Position numbers and translations under genes: made by a program. A stretch of 64,000 nucleotides of DNA from NCBI GenBank assembly GCA_045636545.1, contig JAZTXR010000062.1:1-64000 (forward strand), written 5' to 3'. The stretch is from HGM04593 sp045636545. GTDB lineage: Bacteria > Bacteroidota > Bacteroidia > Bacteroidales > Bacteroidaceae. Under the pieces are notes generated by a model that saw only the letters and a program-made list of their open reading frames with translations, did no database searches and was not told where the DNA came from. Below, piece after piece: positions 26,987 to 36,961 of this stretch. The stretch's first letter is position 1, and each line of letters begins with the position of its first letter.

Positions 26987-29769
26987 GATAATAACTTCTC
27001 CCTCAGGAACCGCCCTGTATATGACTCCTCGCATTTGGCGACCTCTTCTGGCGTGCCGCAGGCTACAAGGCTGCCGCCCTCTTCGCCGCCCTCGGGGCCA
27101 AGGTCAATAAGGTAGTCGGCGCATTTTATAATGTCCATATTATGCTCGATGATTACCAATGAGTGACCGCGTTCGAGCAGCTTGTAGAACGATTTCAGCA
27201 GTTTCTTTATGTCATGGAAATGCAATCCTGTGGTGGGCTCGTCAAAGATGAACATTGTGGGGCGGTCGCTCTGCCGGCTCAGGTAGTAGGCGAGCTTCAC
27301 GCGCTGGTTCTCGCCGCCCGAAAGGGTGGATGACGACTGTCCCAGCTTTATGTATGCAAGGCCAACATCCTGCAGTGGCTGCAGGTTCTCGGCAATGCGT
27401 TTCTGCCCGTGCTCCTGGAAAAAGTTGATGGCATCGCCAATGGTCATCTCAAGTATGTCATGTATGCTCTTGCCGTGGAACTTTACCTCAAGCACTTCGT
27501 TCTTGAAGCGTTTGCCGTGGCATGCCTCGCACTCCAGCCGCAGGTCGGCCATGAACTGCATGGAGACGGTGATTGTTCCCTCGCCCTTGCACTCCTCGCA
27601 GCGGCCGCCGTCGGCATTGAACGAGAAATGTCCTGCGCCAAAGCCCAACTGCTTGGCAAGGGGCTGCTGTGCGAAGAGGTGACGTATGTCGTCATACACC
27701 TTCAGGTATGTAACCGGGTTGGAACGCGATGACTTGCCAATGGGGTTCTGGTCAATGAACTCCACACCGCCAAGCTGTGAGAGTGCTCCCTCGACCGCCT
27801 CGCACTGTCCCGGGGCATCGCAGGCGTTACCGAAGTGGCGCATGAGCGAGCGGTAGAGTATGTTGCGCACAAGGGTTGACTTGCCCGAGCCGCTGACACC
27901 GCTGACCACGGTAAAGGTGTTCAACGGGATGTTTACATCAATGCCCTTGAGGTTGTTCTCGCGTGCGCCTTTGATGGTTATCCTGTTGTTCGATGTGCGG
28001 CGGTGAGTGGGGACGTCGATGGTCTCCTCGCCAAGCAGGTATTTCAGTGTGTAGCTGTTGCTGCCGGGGGCTATGTCGGCAAGGTCGCCGCGGTAGACAA
28101 TGTTGCCGCCGTATGAGCCGGCTTTTGGGCCTACATCTATGATGTAGTCGGCTGCGCGTATGATTTCCTCGTCGTGTTCAACCACCACCACAGTATTGCC
28201 AAGGTCGCGCAGGCGGTAGAGTACGTTGATGAGACGGTCGGTGTCGCGGCTGTGGAGACCAATGCTTGGCTCGTCGAGTATATAAAGTGAACCCACTAGG
28301 GCACTGCCAAGCGAGGTCACGAGGTTTATGCGTTGGCTCTCGCCGCCCGAAAGGGTGTTGCTCAGACGGTTGAGTGTGAGGTAGCCAAGCCCGACATCCA
28401 GCAGGCAGTCTACACGGCTGCGTATCTCGGTGAGTATGCGCTTGGCAATGGCTGCATCGTGTTCGTCGAGTACAAGGTTGTCAAAGAACTGCTTCAGGCG
28501 TGTAACCGGCATCTCTATGAGTTCGGTTATGCTTGTGCCGCCAACCTTTACGTATGTGGCTTCCTTCTTCAATCGCGTGCCATGGCAGGTGGGGCAGATG
28601 GGCTTTCCGCGGTAGCGTGCGAGCATTACGCGGTACTGTATCTTGTATTGGTTGGCCTTGACCATGTTGAAGAAGTTGTCGATGCAGATGCCTTCGCCAT
28701 ACTCCTCAATCCATGGGCCTTTGTGCCACAGATAGTCCTTCTGCTCCTGTGTGAGGTTGTAGTATGGTTCGAAGATGGGGAAATCGTCCTGTGGTGCGCG
28801 GCGGCAGAACTCGGTCTTCCATTCGCCCATCTTGTCGCCTCGCCAACAGAAGACGGCACCGTCATATATGCTCAGGGTCTTGTTGGGGATGACAAGGTCC
28901 TCGTCAATGCCAACTATGCGGCCGAAACCCTCGCAGTCGGGGCAGGCGCCAATGGGTGAGTTGAACGAGAACATCTGCTCGCTGGGCTCCTCGAACTCAA
29001 TGCCGTCGGCCTCAAAGCGTATGCTGAAGCTGTGCGGTGCCTCTTCGTCCATGAACTGCACCATGCAGGCTCCGTTGCCCTCGTAGAAGGCTGTCTCGGC
29101 CGAGTCGAGCAGGCGGCTCACAGCCTCCTTGCTGTCGCCCACGGTGAGGCGGTCAATGAGCAGCGCGGGCTTGTCGCCTTTCTGCGGGGTGTACTCCTCT
29201 ATGTGTGCAATCTCCTTGCCCAACACCACGCGGGTGAAGCCCTGCTGCAGGTATATCTGCAGCTGCTGCTCGAGTGTGCGCCCCTTGCGTTTGGGGATGG
29301 GGGCAAGAAGCAGAAAACGTGTGCCGACAGGGTGGCTCTGCACGCAGGCTACAAGGTCCTCGGGGGTGTCCTTCTTTACAAGCCGGCCACTGACGGGGGA
29401 GTAGGTCTTGCCTATGCGCGCGTAGAGTAGTTTCAGGTATTCATATATCTCGGTCGATGTGCCCACGGTAGAGCGTGGGTTGCGGTTGTTGACCTTCTGC
29501 TCAATGGCTATGGCAGGGGGGATGCCCTTTATGAAGTCACACTCGGGCTTGTTCATCTGCCCAAGGAACTGGCGGGCGTATGACGAGAGCGATTCCACGT
29601 AGCGGCGCTGTCCCTCGGCATAGAGGGTGTCAAAGGCCAGTGATGACTTGCCCGAACCCGAAAGTCCGGTGATGACAACGAACTTTCCGCGTGGTATCTC
29701 AATGTCAACATTCTTCAGGTTGTTGACACGCGCGCCTTTTATTATGATGTTCCTGCTCTTTTCTTTCAT
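26983..29769 (-). CDS. uvrA: Excinuclease ABC subunit A
   Basis: 928-aa damage-recognition ATPase of nucleotide excision repair. Both ABC modules are complete: Walker A 'GLSGSGKSSLAFDTLYAEGQ' and 'GVSGSGKSTLVRN', signatures 'LSGGESQRINL' and 'LSGGENQRVKL', and Walker B 'LYILDEPSIGLH' and 'MFIFDEPTTGLH'. Zinc-finger cysteines are seen in 'CPDCEGFG', 'CPTCHGTR', 'CEECKGEG' and 'CEACHGKR'. The start ATG at 29769 gives 'MKEKSRNIIIKGARVNNLKN', the normal beginning; the frame extends 17 codons further without similarity. Monocistronic. Confidence 0.96.
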   Translation of the reverse strand: MKEKSRNIIIKGARVNNLKNVDIEIPRGKFVVITGLSGSGKSSLAFDTLYAEGQRRYVESLSSYARQFLGQMNKPECDFIKGIPPAIAIEQKVNNRNPRSTVGTSTEIYEYLKLLYARIGKTYSPVSGRLVKKDTPEDLVACVQSHPVGTRFLLLAPIPKRKGRTLEQQLQIYLQQGFTRVVLGKEIAHIEEYTPQKGDKPALLIDRLTVGDSKEAVSRLLDSAETAFYEGNGACMVQFMDEEAPHSFSIRFEADGIEFEEPSEQMFSFNSPIGACPDCEGFGRIVGIDEDLVIPNKTLSIYDGAVFCWRGDKMGEWKTEFCRRAPQDDFPIFEPYYNLTQEQKDYLWHKGPWIEEYGEGICIDNFFNMVKANQYKIQYRVMLARYRGKPICPTCHGTRLKKEATYVKVGGTSITELIEMPVTRLKQFFDNLVLDEHDAAIAKRILTEIRSRVDCLLDVGLGYLTLNRLSNTLSGGESQRINLVTSLGSALVGSLYILDEPSIGLHSRDTDRLINVLYRLRDLGNTVVVVEHDEEIIRAADYIIDVGPKAGSYGGNIVYRGDLADIAPGSNSYTLKYLLGEETIDVPTHRRTSNNRITIKGARENNLKGIDVNIPLNTFTVVSGVSGSGKSTLVRNILYRSLMRHFGNACDAPGQCEAVEGALSQLGGVEFIDQNPIGKSSRSNPVTYLKVYDDIRHLFAQQPLAKQLGFGAGHFSFNADGGRCEECKGEGTITVSMQFMADLRLECEACHGKRFKNEVLEVKFHGKSIHDILEMTIGDAINFFQEHGQKRIAENLQPLQDVGLAYIKLGQSSSTLSGGENQRVKLAYYLSRQSDRPTMFIFDEPTTGLHFHDIKKLLKSFYKLLERGHSLVIIEHNMDIIKCADYLIDLGPEGGEEGGSLVACGTPEEVAKCEESYTGRFLREKLLS

Positions 29770-29949
29770 ATTGCTCTCGCCATAAATCAAATCCCGCGAA
29801 TTTACAAAAAAAACGCTCACATTGGTGCTGTTTGCAAAAAATAGATGCCAATGTTGTGTTATTTAACATGAGTTCGATATTTAAGCGACAGATTCTAAGC
29901 CAGTTCCTTGTAAGTATAGTTGGCATTCATATTTCCTCTATCATCTATT

Positions 29950-32190
29950 TTATACTTGTGTATTCTCTTCTTTTGCACATTTTCTTATCACTATTGATGC
30001 CTCTCTCTGCTTGGGCTTGCAATAGGCATTGTATAGTCCTTCGTTTTCTTCTTTGAAGGCCTTGCTGTCGAACTGCATTGTTGTTTTGGCAGGAGAGTAG
30101 GTGATGTCATATTTTTCAGACTTCATGTTGCTCACCCCATGCTGTTCCATCTGTTGTTGTATTTGCAGGCGCAGTGCCTGTATTTGTTCTTCAATGTTGG
30201 CTTTTGCTTGTAGCAGATTTTCTAGCTCCGCTTCGTGCTTCTCGAACCATATTTTAGCATCTTCTTTACTTTCCTCTTTGTCTGCTTTATGTTCGCTGTG
30301 TTTTTCTGTTGTGCATGAATGTGTCTGTTTATGTTCTGTGTTTTCTTCTTTGAAAGTTTTTATGGCATCAATGAACTGTTGTCCGTATGTGTCGCGCTTG
30401 TGTTCGCCAATGCCGAAGATGTTGCCGAACTCATTGAGAGTAACCGGTTGCTGCGTTGCAAGGGCGTGGAGCGAGCGGTCGGACATAACGATGTATGCCG
30501 GCCAATTGCTCTCTTCGGCAATCTGTTTACGTATTTCGCGCAGCCTGTTGAATAGTGCGTGGTTTTCGTTGTTCTTTTCTTTGGTCTGTAGTTTAGACTG
30601 CTCTTCATCCATTTTTTTGCGCCGGGCTTTCACCGAGAAATCCTCTCTGTTGATTACTGCAAGTTGAACAGCGCGTTTGCCATAGAGTACCTCCTTGCCA
30701 AGCGGGGTTATGTGTATGTGCCGTTCTTCGTTGTAGGCAATTTCTATGAATCCCATTTGCAGCATTTGCAGCAGGTAGTCGTTCCAGTCGCGATAGGGGA
30801 TGTCGCGGCCGCTTCCGTATGTCTTCAGTTGCTGGTAACTATGTGCAACCACTTCGGCCGACATGTTGCCACGCAATATATCTATTGTCACTCCAAAGCC
30901 TATCGTCTCTTCTGTGCGCATTATTGCCGACAGGGCTTTTTGCACCACGGTTGTGCCATCGAACGTCTGTGGGGGAGTGTGGCATACATCGCAATTGCAG
31001 CAACCGCTGTCGCTTGTCTCGCCGAAATAGTTGAGTAGTATGCGTCGACGACACACTTGTGCCTCGGCATATTCCTGCATTCGTTTCAGCTTTTCCATAT
31101 TTATTTCCTGCTGTCCGCTGCTATTGGCAAATTGCTGCAGGGTGATAATATCCTGCAGATTGTAGAATAGAATTGTTTCGCATGGCAAGCCGTCGCGTCC
31201 TCCGCGTCCTATCTCCTGATAAAAACTTTCTATGCTTTTGGGTAGATTGTAGTGGGCAACGAACCTTACATTGCTTTTGTCTATTCCCATTCCGAAAGCG
31301 ATTGTAGCGCAGATAACCTGTATGTTATCTGCTATAAAGTCATCTTGTATGCGGTTGCGCTCAGCTGTTGGTAGTCCTGCATGATACACCCCCGCGGCAA
31401 TGCCTCCTTTTCTCAATTTTTCGGCAACGCTCTCAGCGTTTTTTCTTGATAGGCAGTATATTATTCCGCTCTCTTCGGGGTGTCGTCCTATGAGTTCGAG
31501 CAGGGCACGTAATTTTTCGCGTGCTGAATAGCCTCGCTTTACGTCGAGGCTTAGATTAGGGCGATTGAATGAACTTATAAATGTTTTTCCGTGCTCAATG
31601 CCGAGTTGCGAGAGGATGTCCTGTTTCGTTATTTTGTCGGCTGTTGCCGTGAGTGCCATAATTGGTACTCGGGGAAACAGTTTGCGCAGTTCGCCCAATC
31701 GGGTATATTCGGGGCGGAAGTCATGTCCCCAGTTTGATATGCAGTGAGCCTCATCTATGGCAAATAGTGAAATGTTGCACTGTTGCAGCAATGGTATAAT
31801 TCCGCCTACAAGGCGTTCGGGTGATATATACAACAGTTTTATTTTTCCTTCCCGGCATCGGTCTATTATGTCTCTATTCTCAATTTCATTATTACTGCTG
31901 TTTAGAGCCGCGGCCTCAATGCCGTTTGCCTTTAGACTGCCCACTTGGTCTTTCATCAATGAGATTAACGGCGAAACAATCACTGCCACTCCCTCTTTCA
32001 GCAGTGCTGGTATCTGAAAACAGACAGACTTTCCTCCACCGGTGGGCATTAGTACTAATGAGTCGCCGCCATTGATGGTGTGAAATATGATTTCCTCCTG
32101 CATTGGACGGAATGTCTCATATCCAAAATAGGTTTTCAATGCCTCTTTTGCTTTTTTGGCAATCTCTTCTGTTGGGTTAGCCTCTTGCAT
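29950..32190 (-). CDS. recQ: RecQ-type ATP-dependent DNA helicase with extended C-terminus
   Basis: 746 aa, longer than the usual 600-ish RecQ. Helicase core: 'LVLMPTGGGKSVCFQ' (Walker A), 'DEAHCISNWGHDFRPEY' (motif II plus the RecQ aromatic loop), 'CATIAFGMGIDKSNVRFVAH' and 'YQEIGRGGRDGLP'. A zinc site (CRRR, 'SGCCNCDVCH') and winged-helix RQC region follow, then an HRDC domain (about 525-610). Residues about 615-746 are unusual: a Lys/Glu-rich linker, a coiled coil (about 650-682) and a basic end ('MQFDSKAFKEENEGLYNAYC', then 'EASIVIRK') that resembles the C-terminal part of YqaJ-type phage recombination nucleases. That similarity is recalled, not searched. The helicase part is certain; the tail assignment is tentative. 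Confidence 0.93.
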   Translation of the reverse strand: MQEANPTEEIAKKAKEALKTYFGYETFRPMQEEIIFHTINGGDSLVLMPTGGGKSVCFQIPALLKEGVAVIVSPLISLMKDQVGSLKANGIEAAALNSSNNEIENRDIIDRCREGKIKLLYISPERLVGGIIPLLQQCNISLFAIDEAHCISNWGHDFRPEYTRLGELRKLFPRVPIMALTATADKITKQDILSQLGIEHGKTFISSFNRPNLSLDVKRGYSAREKLRALLELIGRHPEESGIIYCLSRKNAESVAEKLRKGGIAAGVYHAGLPTAERNRIQDDFIADNIQVICATIAFGMGIDKSNVRFVAHYNLPKSIESFYQEIGRGGRDGLPCETILFYNLQDIITLQQFANSSGQQEINMEKLKRMQEYAEAQVCRRRILLNYFGETSDSGCCNCDVCHTPPQTFDGTTVVQKALSAIMRTEETIGFGVTIDILRGNMSAEVVAHSYQQLKTYGSGRDIPYRDWNDYLLQMLQMGFIEIAYNEERHIHITPLGKEVLYGKRAVQLAVINREDFSVKARRKKMDEEQSKLQTKEKNNENHALFNRLREIRKQIAEESNWPAYIVMSDRSLHALATQQPVTLNEFGNIFGIGEHKRDTYGQQFIDAIKTFKEENTEHKQTHSCTTEKHSEHKADKEESKEDAKIWFEKHEAELENLLQAKANIEEQIQALRLQIQQQMEQHGVSNMKSEKYDITYSPAKTTMQFDSKAFKEENEGLYNAYCKPKQREASIVIRKCAKEENTQV

Positions 32191-32216
32191 ACTGTCGATG
32201 TTTCTTTTTTATTATG

Positions 32217-32224
32217 CAAAAATA
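32217..32224 (-). promoter_or_regulatory. Bacteroidetes -7 element for recQ
   Basis: TATTTTTG on the minus strand, 27 bases before the recQ ATG. No -33 TTTG is seen. Confidence 0.4.
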
Positions 32225-32257
32225 ATAAAATAAAGCAATAATATAGTAGTTGACCCA

Positions 32258-32400
32258 ACGTTCAAATGTCCAAGGGAGTACCTGGATGATGTGATTGCAA
32301 AAATGCCGTATATGCAGAAAACTTCATATAACGAATTGCTGCAACTGCTATTGAATGGATTGCAGCCCTTGATGTTTTTTACAACTGCTACTTTAGCGGA
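32258..32400 (+). pseudogene. Remnant of an IS66-type transposase C-terminus
   Basis: The frame reads 'PREYLDDVIAKMPYMQK', 'SYNELLQLL', then 'LNGLQPL'. Intact IS66 transposases end with a similar stretch: Pro-Arg-Glu-Tyr/Trp-Leu-x-Asp-Val-(I/L) followed by 'ELLPNRW' and a short tail. Here the tryptophan is lost and there is no upstream coding sequence, so only about 45 codons survive. The frame runs on open to 32482 into unrelated sequence. Based on recalled family similarity. Confidence 0.45.
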
Positions 32401-32436
32401 TGCTTACGATTTTAGCGAGATATATACAAATAAAAA

Positions 32437-32463
32437 ACGATGCAAGGGCTTAGTCCTGCATCG
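32437..32463 (-). terminator. Terminator of the BspA-like operon
   Basis: On the minus strand a 9-bp stem with one bulge (32463-32455 with 32447-32438), containing CGATGC, is followed at once by a run of six T. It lies 25 bases after the stop of the BspA-like gene, the expected form of an intrinsic terminator. Confidence 0.75.
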
Positions 32464-32487
32464 CTTTAGAAGTAATAATTAGGCACC

Positions 32488-35400
32488 TTATTTTATGAAA
32501 ACTTTTTTACCATTTATAATATAAATTCCACGAGTAAGGTTTTCTGTTTCTGTAATTCGCATACCGTTTAGATTGTATACTACATTTTCTTCAAGATTTA
32601 ACTCGATAGCACTGATGCTGTTTGTATTATTTATTGTAATAATACCATTAACTAATATATACTCATAGTTGTTGTCATAGCCTCCTTTTAAAATTATTTC
32701 ATATACTCCTGGCAATGCTTCATTTGTAACATCACAAATTATTTGTGGCAACTCGTCAAGAATATTTTCATTGTCATCATTTACAAATCCATCATATGAT
32801 ACTGTAAATTGAGGAATATCCTCTAAGTAATTTACGCACTTATCTTCAGCTGTTATAACAAGCGGTGCCTTTGCTATATTCACGATAGCATAATCACGCC
32901 CACCTTTGTAAGAATAAATAATATCATAGTTGTTATCATTACCACCCGTTACTAGCATTTGGTAAGTTCCAGCCGGAGTTTCTTTAGTAACATCACATAC
33001 TATATTAGGAACTACATCTATTGTGCTTATATCATCGTCACCTTTGAAGCCCTCATATTTTATTTGATGTTCGTGAACGGCACCATATACACTTTCTATA
33101 TCTTCAACCAACACTGTCAACGGTGCTTTCTGAATCGCCAAAACACCTTCCTTATATTCAAAGTCATAGTTAACAGCACTTGCACCTTCTGTTGTTATAA
33201 TATATTCACCAACATCACTCATTGTTTTAGCTTTAGTAAATGCTACAGCATTACTCAAAAGCACTGTTTCGTTTTCATTATTCTTAAATCCACTATAAGT
33301 CACAGACAATGCTGGATTTTTATCTCCGTATATTTTTGAAAGATTATCGGGGGTAACTGAGAGAATTGCCTTTTTGATTATCAATTTAGCATTCTTAATA
33401 TCAAGAATATAATTCTTGTCCGTAATACGACTTATTGTTATATCGTATTCTCCGACTCTACTCAACTCTGTTGCAGAACAGGTTGCAACGGGAATAGCAT
33501 CTAAGTCTTCCTTCGTTTCATCATTTACAAATCCAGAATATGTAATTTCAATTTTGGGGTTTGCTTCGCCATATGTACGCTCAATATTAGACACGCTTGC
33601 CGTCAAAGCTGCTTTATTGATTACAACATTTATCTTTGTTTCTGCTTTTTCGTAATCTGCTGTTGCTTCTTGCATAGCGGTAATAGTAACACTTCCTGCA
33701 CCTCTTATCGTTGCAGTTCTTCCCTTAACCGTTAGTACAGATGCATCAGAAGATGTCAAGTTCACTGGCAGATTGTTATTTGTTGTAATTTCAAATTCAA
33801 AAGGTTCGTCACCGTATGTTTTTCCATTAACAGGCGCTATTGTAATTGTTTGCTCTGCCTTGTTTACAATAAGTGTCCTTTCTACCGGTGTTGCAGTGTA
33901 ATAATTATTATCTCCAGCACAAGAAGCCGTAATGATACAGATGCCACTACCAACTATTGTAAGAATTTTGCCAGATATTGTTGCAACAGCCTCGTCCGAA
34001 CTCTCAAAAGCCACTTCATTAGACGAACTTGCCGTTGCGTTCAAATCTAATGGTGCATCTCCAAAGGTCACTACTGGCAATTCTTCAAACGTGATTACTT
34101 GTGTTATCTTTGATACAGTTAATGTTTGTGTAACAGATGTTGCCGCATTATAATAATCATCGCCAATTTGAGTTGCTGTGATATTTGCAACACCGGCATT
34201 CTTTATACTTAAAATGTTTCCGTTTATTGTAGCAACACTTTCATTGTCGCTCGTATAACATATAGTAAGACCTTTATCTGTAACTTCTGGCAAAGCAAAA
34301 TCTTCATCACCATAGTTCTTTGCAGAAAGTTCATACCATTCAATCTTTTGTTCTGCCTTATTTACTATAAGAGTGCGTTCAACACTCTGGGCCGGCAAAT
34401 AATTCTTGTTACCATTTTGAGTTGCCTTTATTGCTGTTACTCCAGGTTTTACTATTGTTATTATATTGCCATTAACAGTTGCAACATCTGTATTACTTGA
34501 TGTATATGTAATTTTAAAGTTTTTATTTGTAAATTGATTGAGTTCTATTTGAGCATCTCCATACACAACATTATCAAACGGATTAAATGTAATTGATTGT
34601 GCTTTACGATTAACAGTGAAGGTATAAGATACTGGTGTTGCTGCATAATGATGCCTATCTCCTTGTTGGTTTGCTATGATATCCGTTGTACCGGCTCCCA
34701 CAATTGTAACCCTATTGCCATCAATTGTTGCAACATTGGTGTTCGTACTCTGATAGCTTATGGTTAGTCCTTTATCTGTTGTTGCTGGCAGTGTAAAAGG
34801 CAGGTCTTCGTATGTTTTATCTTGCAATTCATCAAAAACTATTATTTGAGATCTCTTTTTTACTATGAGTTTGCGAGATACATAGGAAGCCTCCAAATAG
34901 TCTTCGTTTCCAGATTGTGTCGCAATGATATTTGTTTCTCCAGGCTCTTTAATGGTCACAATATTACCTTCTATTGTTGCAACTGTTGTGTTTGTACTTT
35001 GATAGTTTATTACAAGTCCTTTGTCTGTTGTTGCCGGTAATGTAAAGGATGTATCGCCGTATGTTTTTGTCTCAATTTCCAGAAAAGTAATAATTTGAGG
35101 ACACTTATTGACTATAATTGTAGAGATACTGGATTTTACACTACTTATAGGGTTGCTCACTACACAAGAATATTCACCTGCATCATTCATCTTAATTGCA
35201 GAAATTGAATATGTGCTATTTGTGGCACCCTCTATTGCTACATTGTTAAACATCCATTGATATGTGTATCCGTCATCTTGCACATCGAGAGTGAATGTTA
35301 CACTTTCATCAACAGTTTTTGTTTCATTTACAGGTGTCGTAGCAATAACTTCTGGAACTGGGTCGTAATAATTTATAGTCAGTATATTGCTATACGTTCC

Positions 35401-36684
35401 ATCTGCTTTTAGTACTCGATAGAGTACTTCGCCACGTATTGGGTCTGTTTCTGTATAATTGTATTCTACGCATTCAATATTAGTCCAAGTTGCTCCACCG
35501 TCTCTGCTACTCTCCCAACGAGATATAGAACCTGTCATGTCCGGCATATACAATGTCAATGGTTGATGTGTGGGATTATTAGGCTGATTAAATTCTACAT
35601 AATTTACAAATTTACTCCAACCTGTAGCCGATTTATAAGCATTAGCCGAACCATAAGGAATGTATAAAGTGATATTGGACGTATTGCTATTATAGAAAGC
35701 ATTTTCACTGATACTTGGTGGCGTTGATGATAAAACGACCAATTCAGATAATGATGTTTTCCCAAAAGCATAATCTCCAATACTTTTAGTACTAAACGGG
35801 ATTACAAAGCTTGTAAGAGAATGGCAATTTTGGAACGCATACTTTCCTATACTTATGACACTGTTAGGGATTACTATGTCAGTAAGCCCGGTGCAACCAG
35901 AAAACGCATACTTTTCTATACTTGTGACACTGTTAGGGATTATGGTATTTTTACAACCTGCAACAAGAGTATTTGTTGCTGTTTTAATAATTGCATTGCA
36001 ATTGTCACGGCTATCATAAACTGTATTGCCATTTTCTACAATAATACTCGTAAGGTCGGGGCAACCTAAAAACGCACCAGCACCAATACTTGTAATTTGC
36101 TTTGGAATCGTAATACTTGTAAGCCCTGAGAATGCGCTACTTCCTATACTTGTTACACTATTGGGTATTATTGTATTTTTACATCCTACAATAAGAGTAT
36201 TTGTTGCTGTTTTAATAATTGCATTGCAATTTTCTCGACTATCATATACATCATTGTAGTTACTTACGACAATGCTTGTAAGCCCAGTGCAACCTTCGAA
36301 GGCAGAACTGCCGATAGATGTTACACCTTCCGGAATTTCAACACTTTTAAGTCCGGTGCAGCCTGAGAATGCATTATCACCTATTGCTGTAACGCTATAG
36401 GGAATTTGCACGCTTGTAAGCCCAGTGCAACCAGAAAGTGCACTAGAACCAATTCTTATTACTTCGAAAGTTGTATACATATAAGTAACACTTGATGGAA
36501 TTGCTAAATGTCCAGTGCGTTCCTTATCTACAGAATTAACATAAACTTTTAAATAATTATATCCATCACCGTCATAACGATAGTAGTAGCTTATTCCATC
36601 TACAGTGAAAATTTGTATTGATGCATAAATATTTCCTACCGTTAGCAGTAAGATTATAGTAAATATAGCCCTAAAATATTTCAT
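32488..36684 (-). CDS. BspA-like leucine-rich-repeat surface protein with Ig-like and bacterial repeat domains
   Basis: 1398 aa. Start at 36684 gives a signal peptide ('MKYFRAIFTIILLLTVGNIYA'). Residues about 40-390 are BspA/TpLRR repeats of about 23 aa with the core 'S-V-T-S-I-G-x-x-A-F-x-G-C-T-G-L-T-S', including two copies of a longer insert around 'CNAIIKTATNTL'. An Ig-like domain (about 440-525, 'YTYQWMFNN...AGEYSCVVSN') follows. Next are six repeats of about 82 aa (about 530-1020) with the cores 'TYGD' and 'VATI-x-GN', then four MBG-like repeats of about 80 aa (about 1024-1350, 'YSGFVNDE'). The end 'RGIYIINGKKVFIK' is the sorting-type tail. BspA-like proteins mediate adhesion in oral and gut bacteria; adhesion here is inference. 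Markedly AT-rich compared with neighbours. Third gene of an operon, 4 bases after the 84-aa gene. Confidence 0.88.
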   Translation of the reverse strand: MKYFRAIFTIILLLTVGNIYASIQIFTVDGISYYYRYDGDGYNYLKVYVNSVDKERTGHLAIPSSVTYMYTTFEVIRIGSSALSGCTGLTSVQIPYSVTAIGDNAFSGCTGLKSVEIPEGVTSIGSSAFEGCTGLTSIVVSNYNDVYDSRENCNAIIKTATNTLIVGCKNTIIPNSVTSIGSSAFSGLTSITIPKQITSIGAGAFLGCPDLTSIIVENGNTVYDSRDNCNAIIKTATNTLVAGCKNTIIPNSVTSIEKYAFSGCTGLTDIVIPNSVISIGKYAFQNCHSLTSFVIPFSTKSIGDYAFGKTSLSELVVLSSTPPSISENAFYNSNTSNITLYIPYGSANAYKSATGWSKFVNYVEFNQPNNPTHQPLTLYMPDMTGSISRWESSRDGGATWTNIECVEYNYTETDPIRGEVLYRVLKADGTYSNILTINYYDPVPEVIATTPVNETKTVDESVTFTLDVQDDGYTYQWMFNNVAIEGATNSTYSISAIKMNDAGEYSCVVSNPISSVKSSISTIIVNKCPQIITFLEIETKTYGDTSFTLPATTDKGLVINYQSTNTTVATIEGNIVTIKEPGETNIIATQSGNEDYLEASYVSRKLIVKKRSQIIVFDELQDKTYEDLPFTLPATTDKGLTISYQSTNTNVATIDGNRVTIVGAGTTDIIANQQGDRHHYAATPVSYTFTVNRKAQSITFNPFDNVVYGDAQIELNQFTNKNFKITYTSSNTDVATVNGNIITIVKPGVTAIKATQNGNKNYLPAQSVERTLIVNKAEQKIEWYELSAKNYGDEDFALPEVTDKGLTICYTSDNESVATINGNILSIKNAGVANITATQIGDDYYNAATSVTQTLTVSKITQVITFEELPVVTFGDAPLDLNATASSSNEVAFESSDEAVATISGKILTIVGSGICIITASCAGDNNYYTATPVERTLIVNKAEQTITIAPVNGKTYGDEPFEFEITTNNNLPVNLTSSDASVLTVKGRTATIRGAGSVTITAMQEATADYEKAETKINVVINKAALTASVSNIERTYGEANPKIEITYSGFVNDETKEDLDAIPVATCSATELSRVGEYDITISRITDKNYILDIKNAKLIIKKAILSVTPDNLSKIYGDKNPALSVTYSGFKNNENETVLLSNAVAFTKAKTMSDVGEYIITTEGASAVNYDFEYKEGVLAIQKAPLTVLVEDIESVYGAVHEHQIKYEGFKGDDDISTIDVVPNIVCDVTKETPAGTYQMLVTGGNDNNYDIIYSYKGGRDYAIVNIAKAPLVITAEDKCVNYLEDIPQFTVSYDGFVNDDNENILDELPQIICDVTNEALPGVYEIILKGGYDNNYEYILVNGIITINNTNSISAIELNLEENVVYNLNGMRITETENLTRGIYIINGKKVFIK

Positions 36685-36688
36685 CTTA

Positions 36689-36943
36689 TTAATTTTTAAA
36701 ATAATGCTCACAAAATTCTTTATATACAGTTTCGGCCGTTTTTTTTGTATTTTTTACAACAACGTCAACCGAATCATTTGTTAAGACATCGAAATAATGG
36801 TTTATACCATCATTCAATTTTGCAGTTTCTGCCTTTCTCTTAATTTCCGAAAAAGAATCAACACAACCATTTCTTTCTAAAAAGCTCTTGGCTTTTTGCT
36901 CTACAAATAATTGTAAATCTTTTAAAAAATCAAATCTGCCCAT
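36689..36943 (-). CDS. Hypothetical 84-aa protein
   Basis: Charged, probably helical cytoplasmic protein ('FLKDLQLFVEQKAKSFLERNG', then 'AETAKLNDGINHYFDVL' and 'KKTAETVYKEFCEHYFKN'). No membrane segment, no signal peptide, no family recognised. It lies 18 bases after the 99-aa gene and 4 bases before the BspA-like gene, so the three are almost certainly one transcript. AT-rich like the rest of the island. Confidence 0.7.
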   Translation of the reverse strand: MGRFDFLKDLQLFVEQKAKSFLERNGCVDSFSEIKRKAETAKLNDGINHYFDVLTNDSVDVVVKNTKKTAETVYKEFCEHYFKN

Positions 36944-36961
36944 AAATCGTATATTTATTAA

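Noticed and set aside
32401..32482. 63-codon plus-strand gene at 32291-32482
   Set aside because: Begins with GTG inside the transposase remnant and runs into the terminator of the opposite gene; not a real gene.
32488..36684. CRISPR-like array because of regular repeats
   Set aside because: The repeats are long, imperfect and in frame with a protein; they encode repeat domains.
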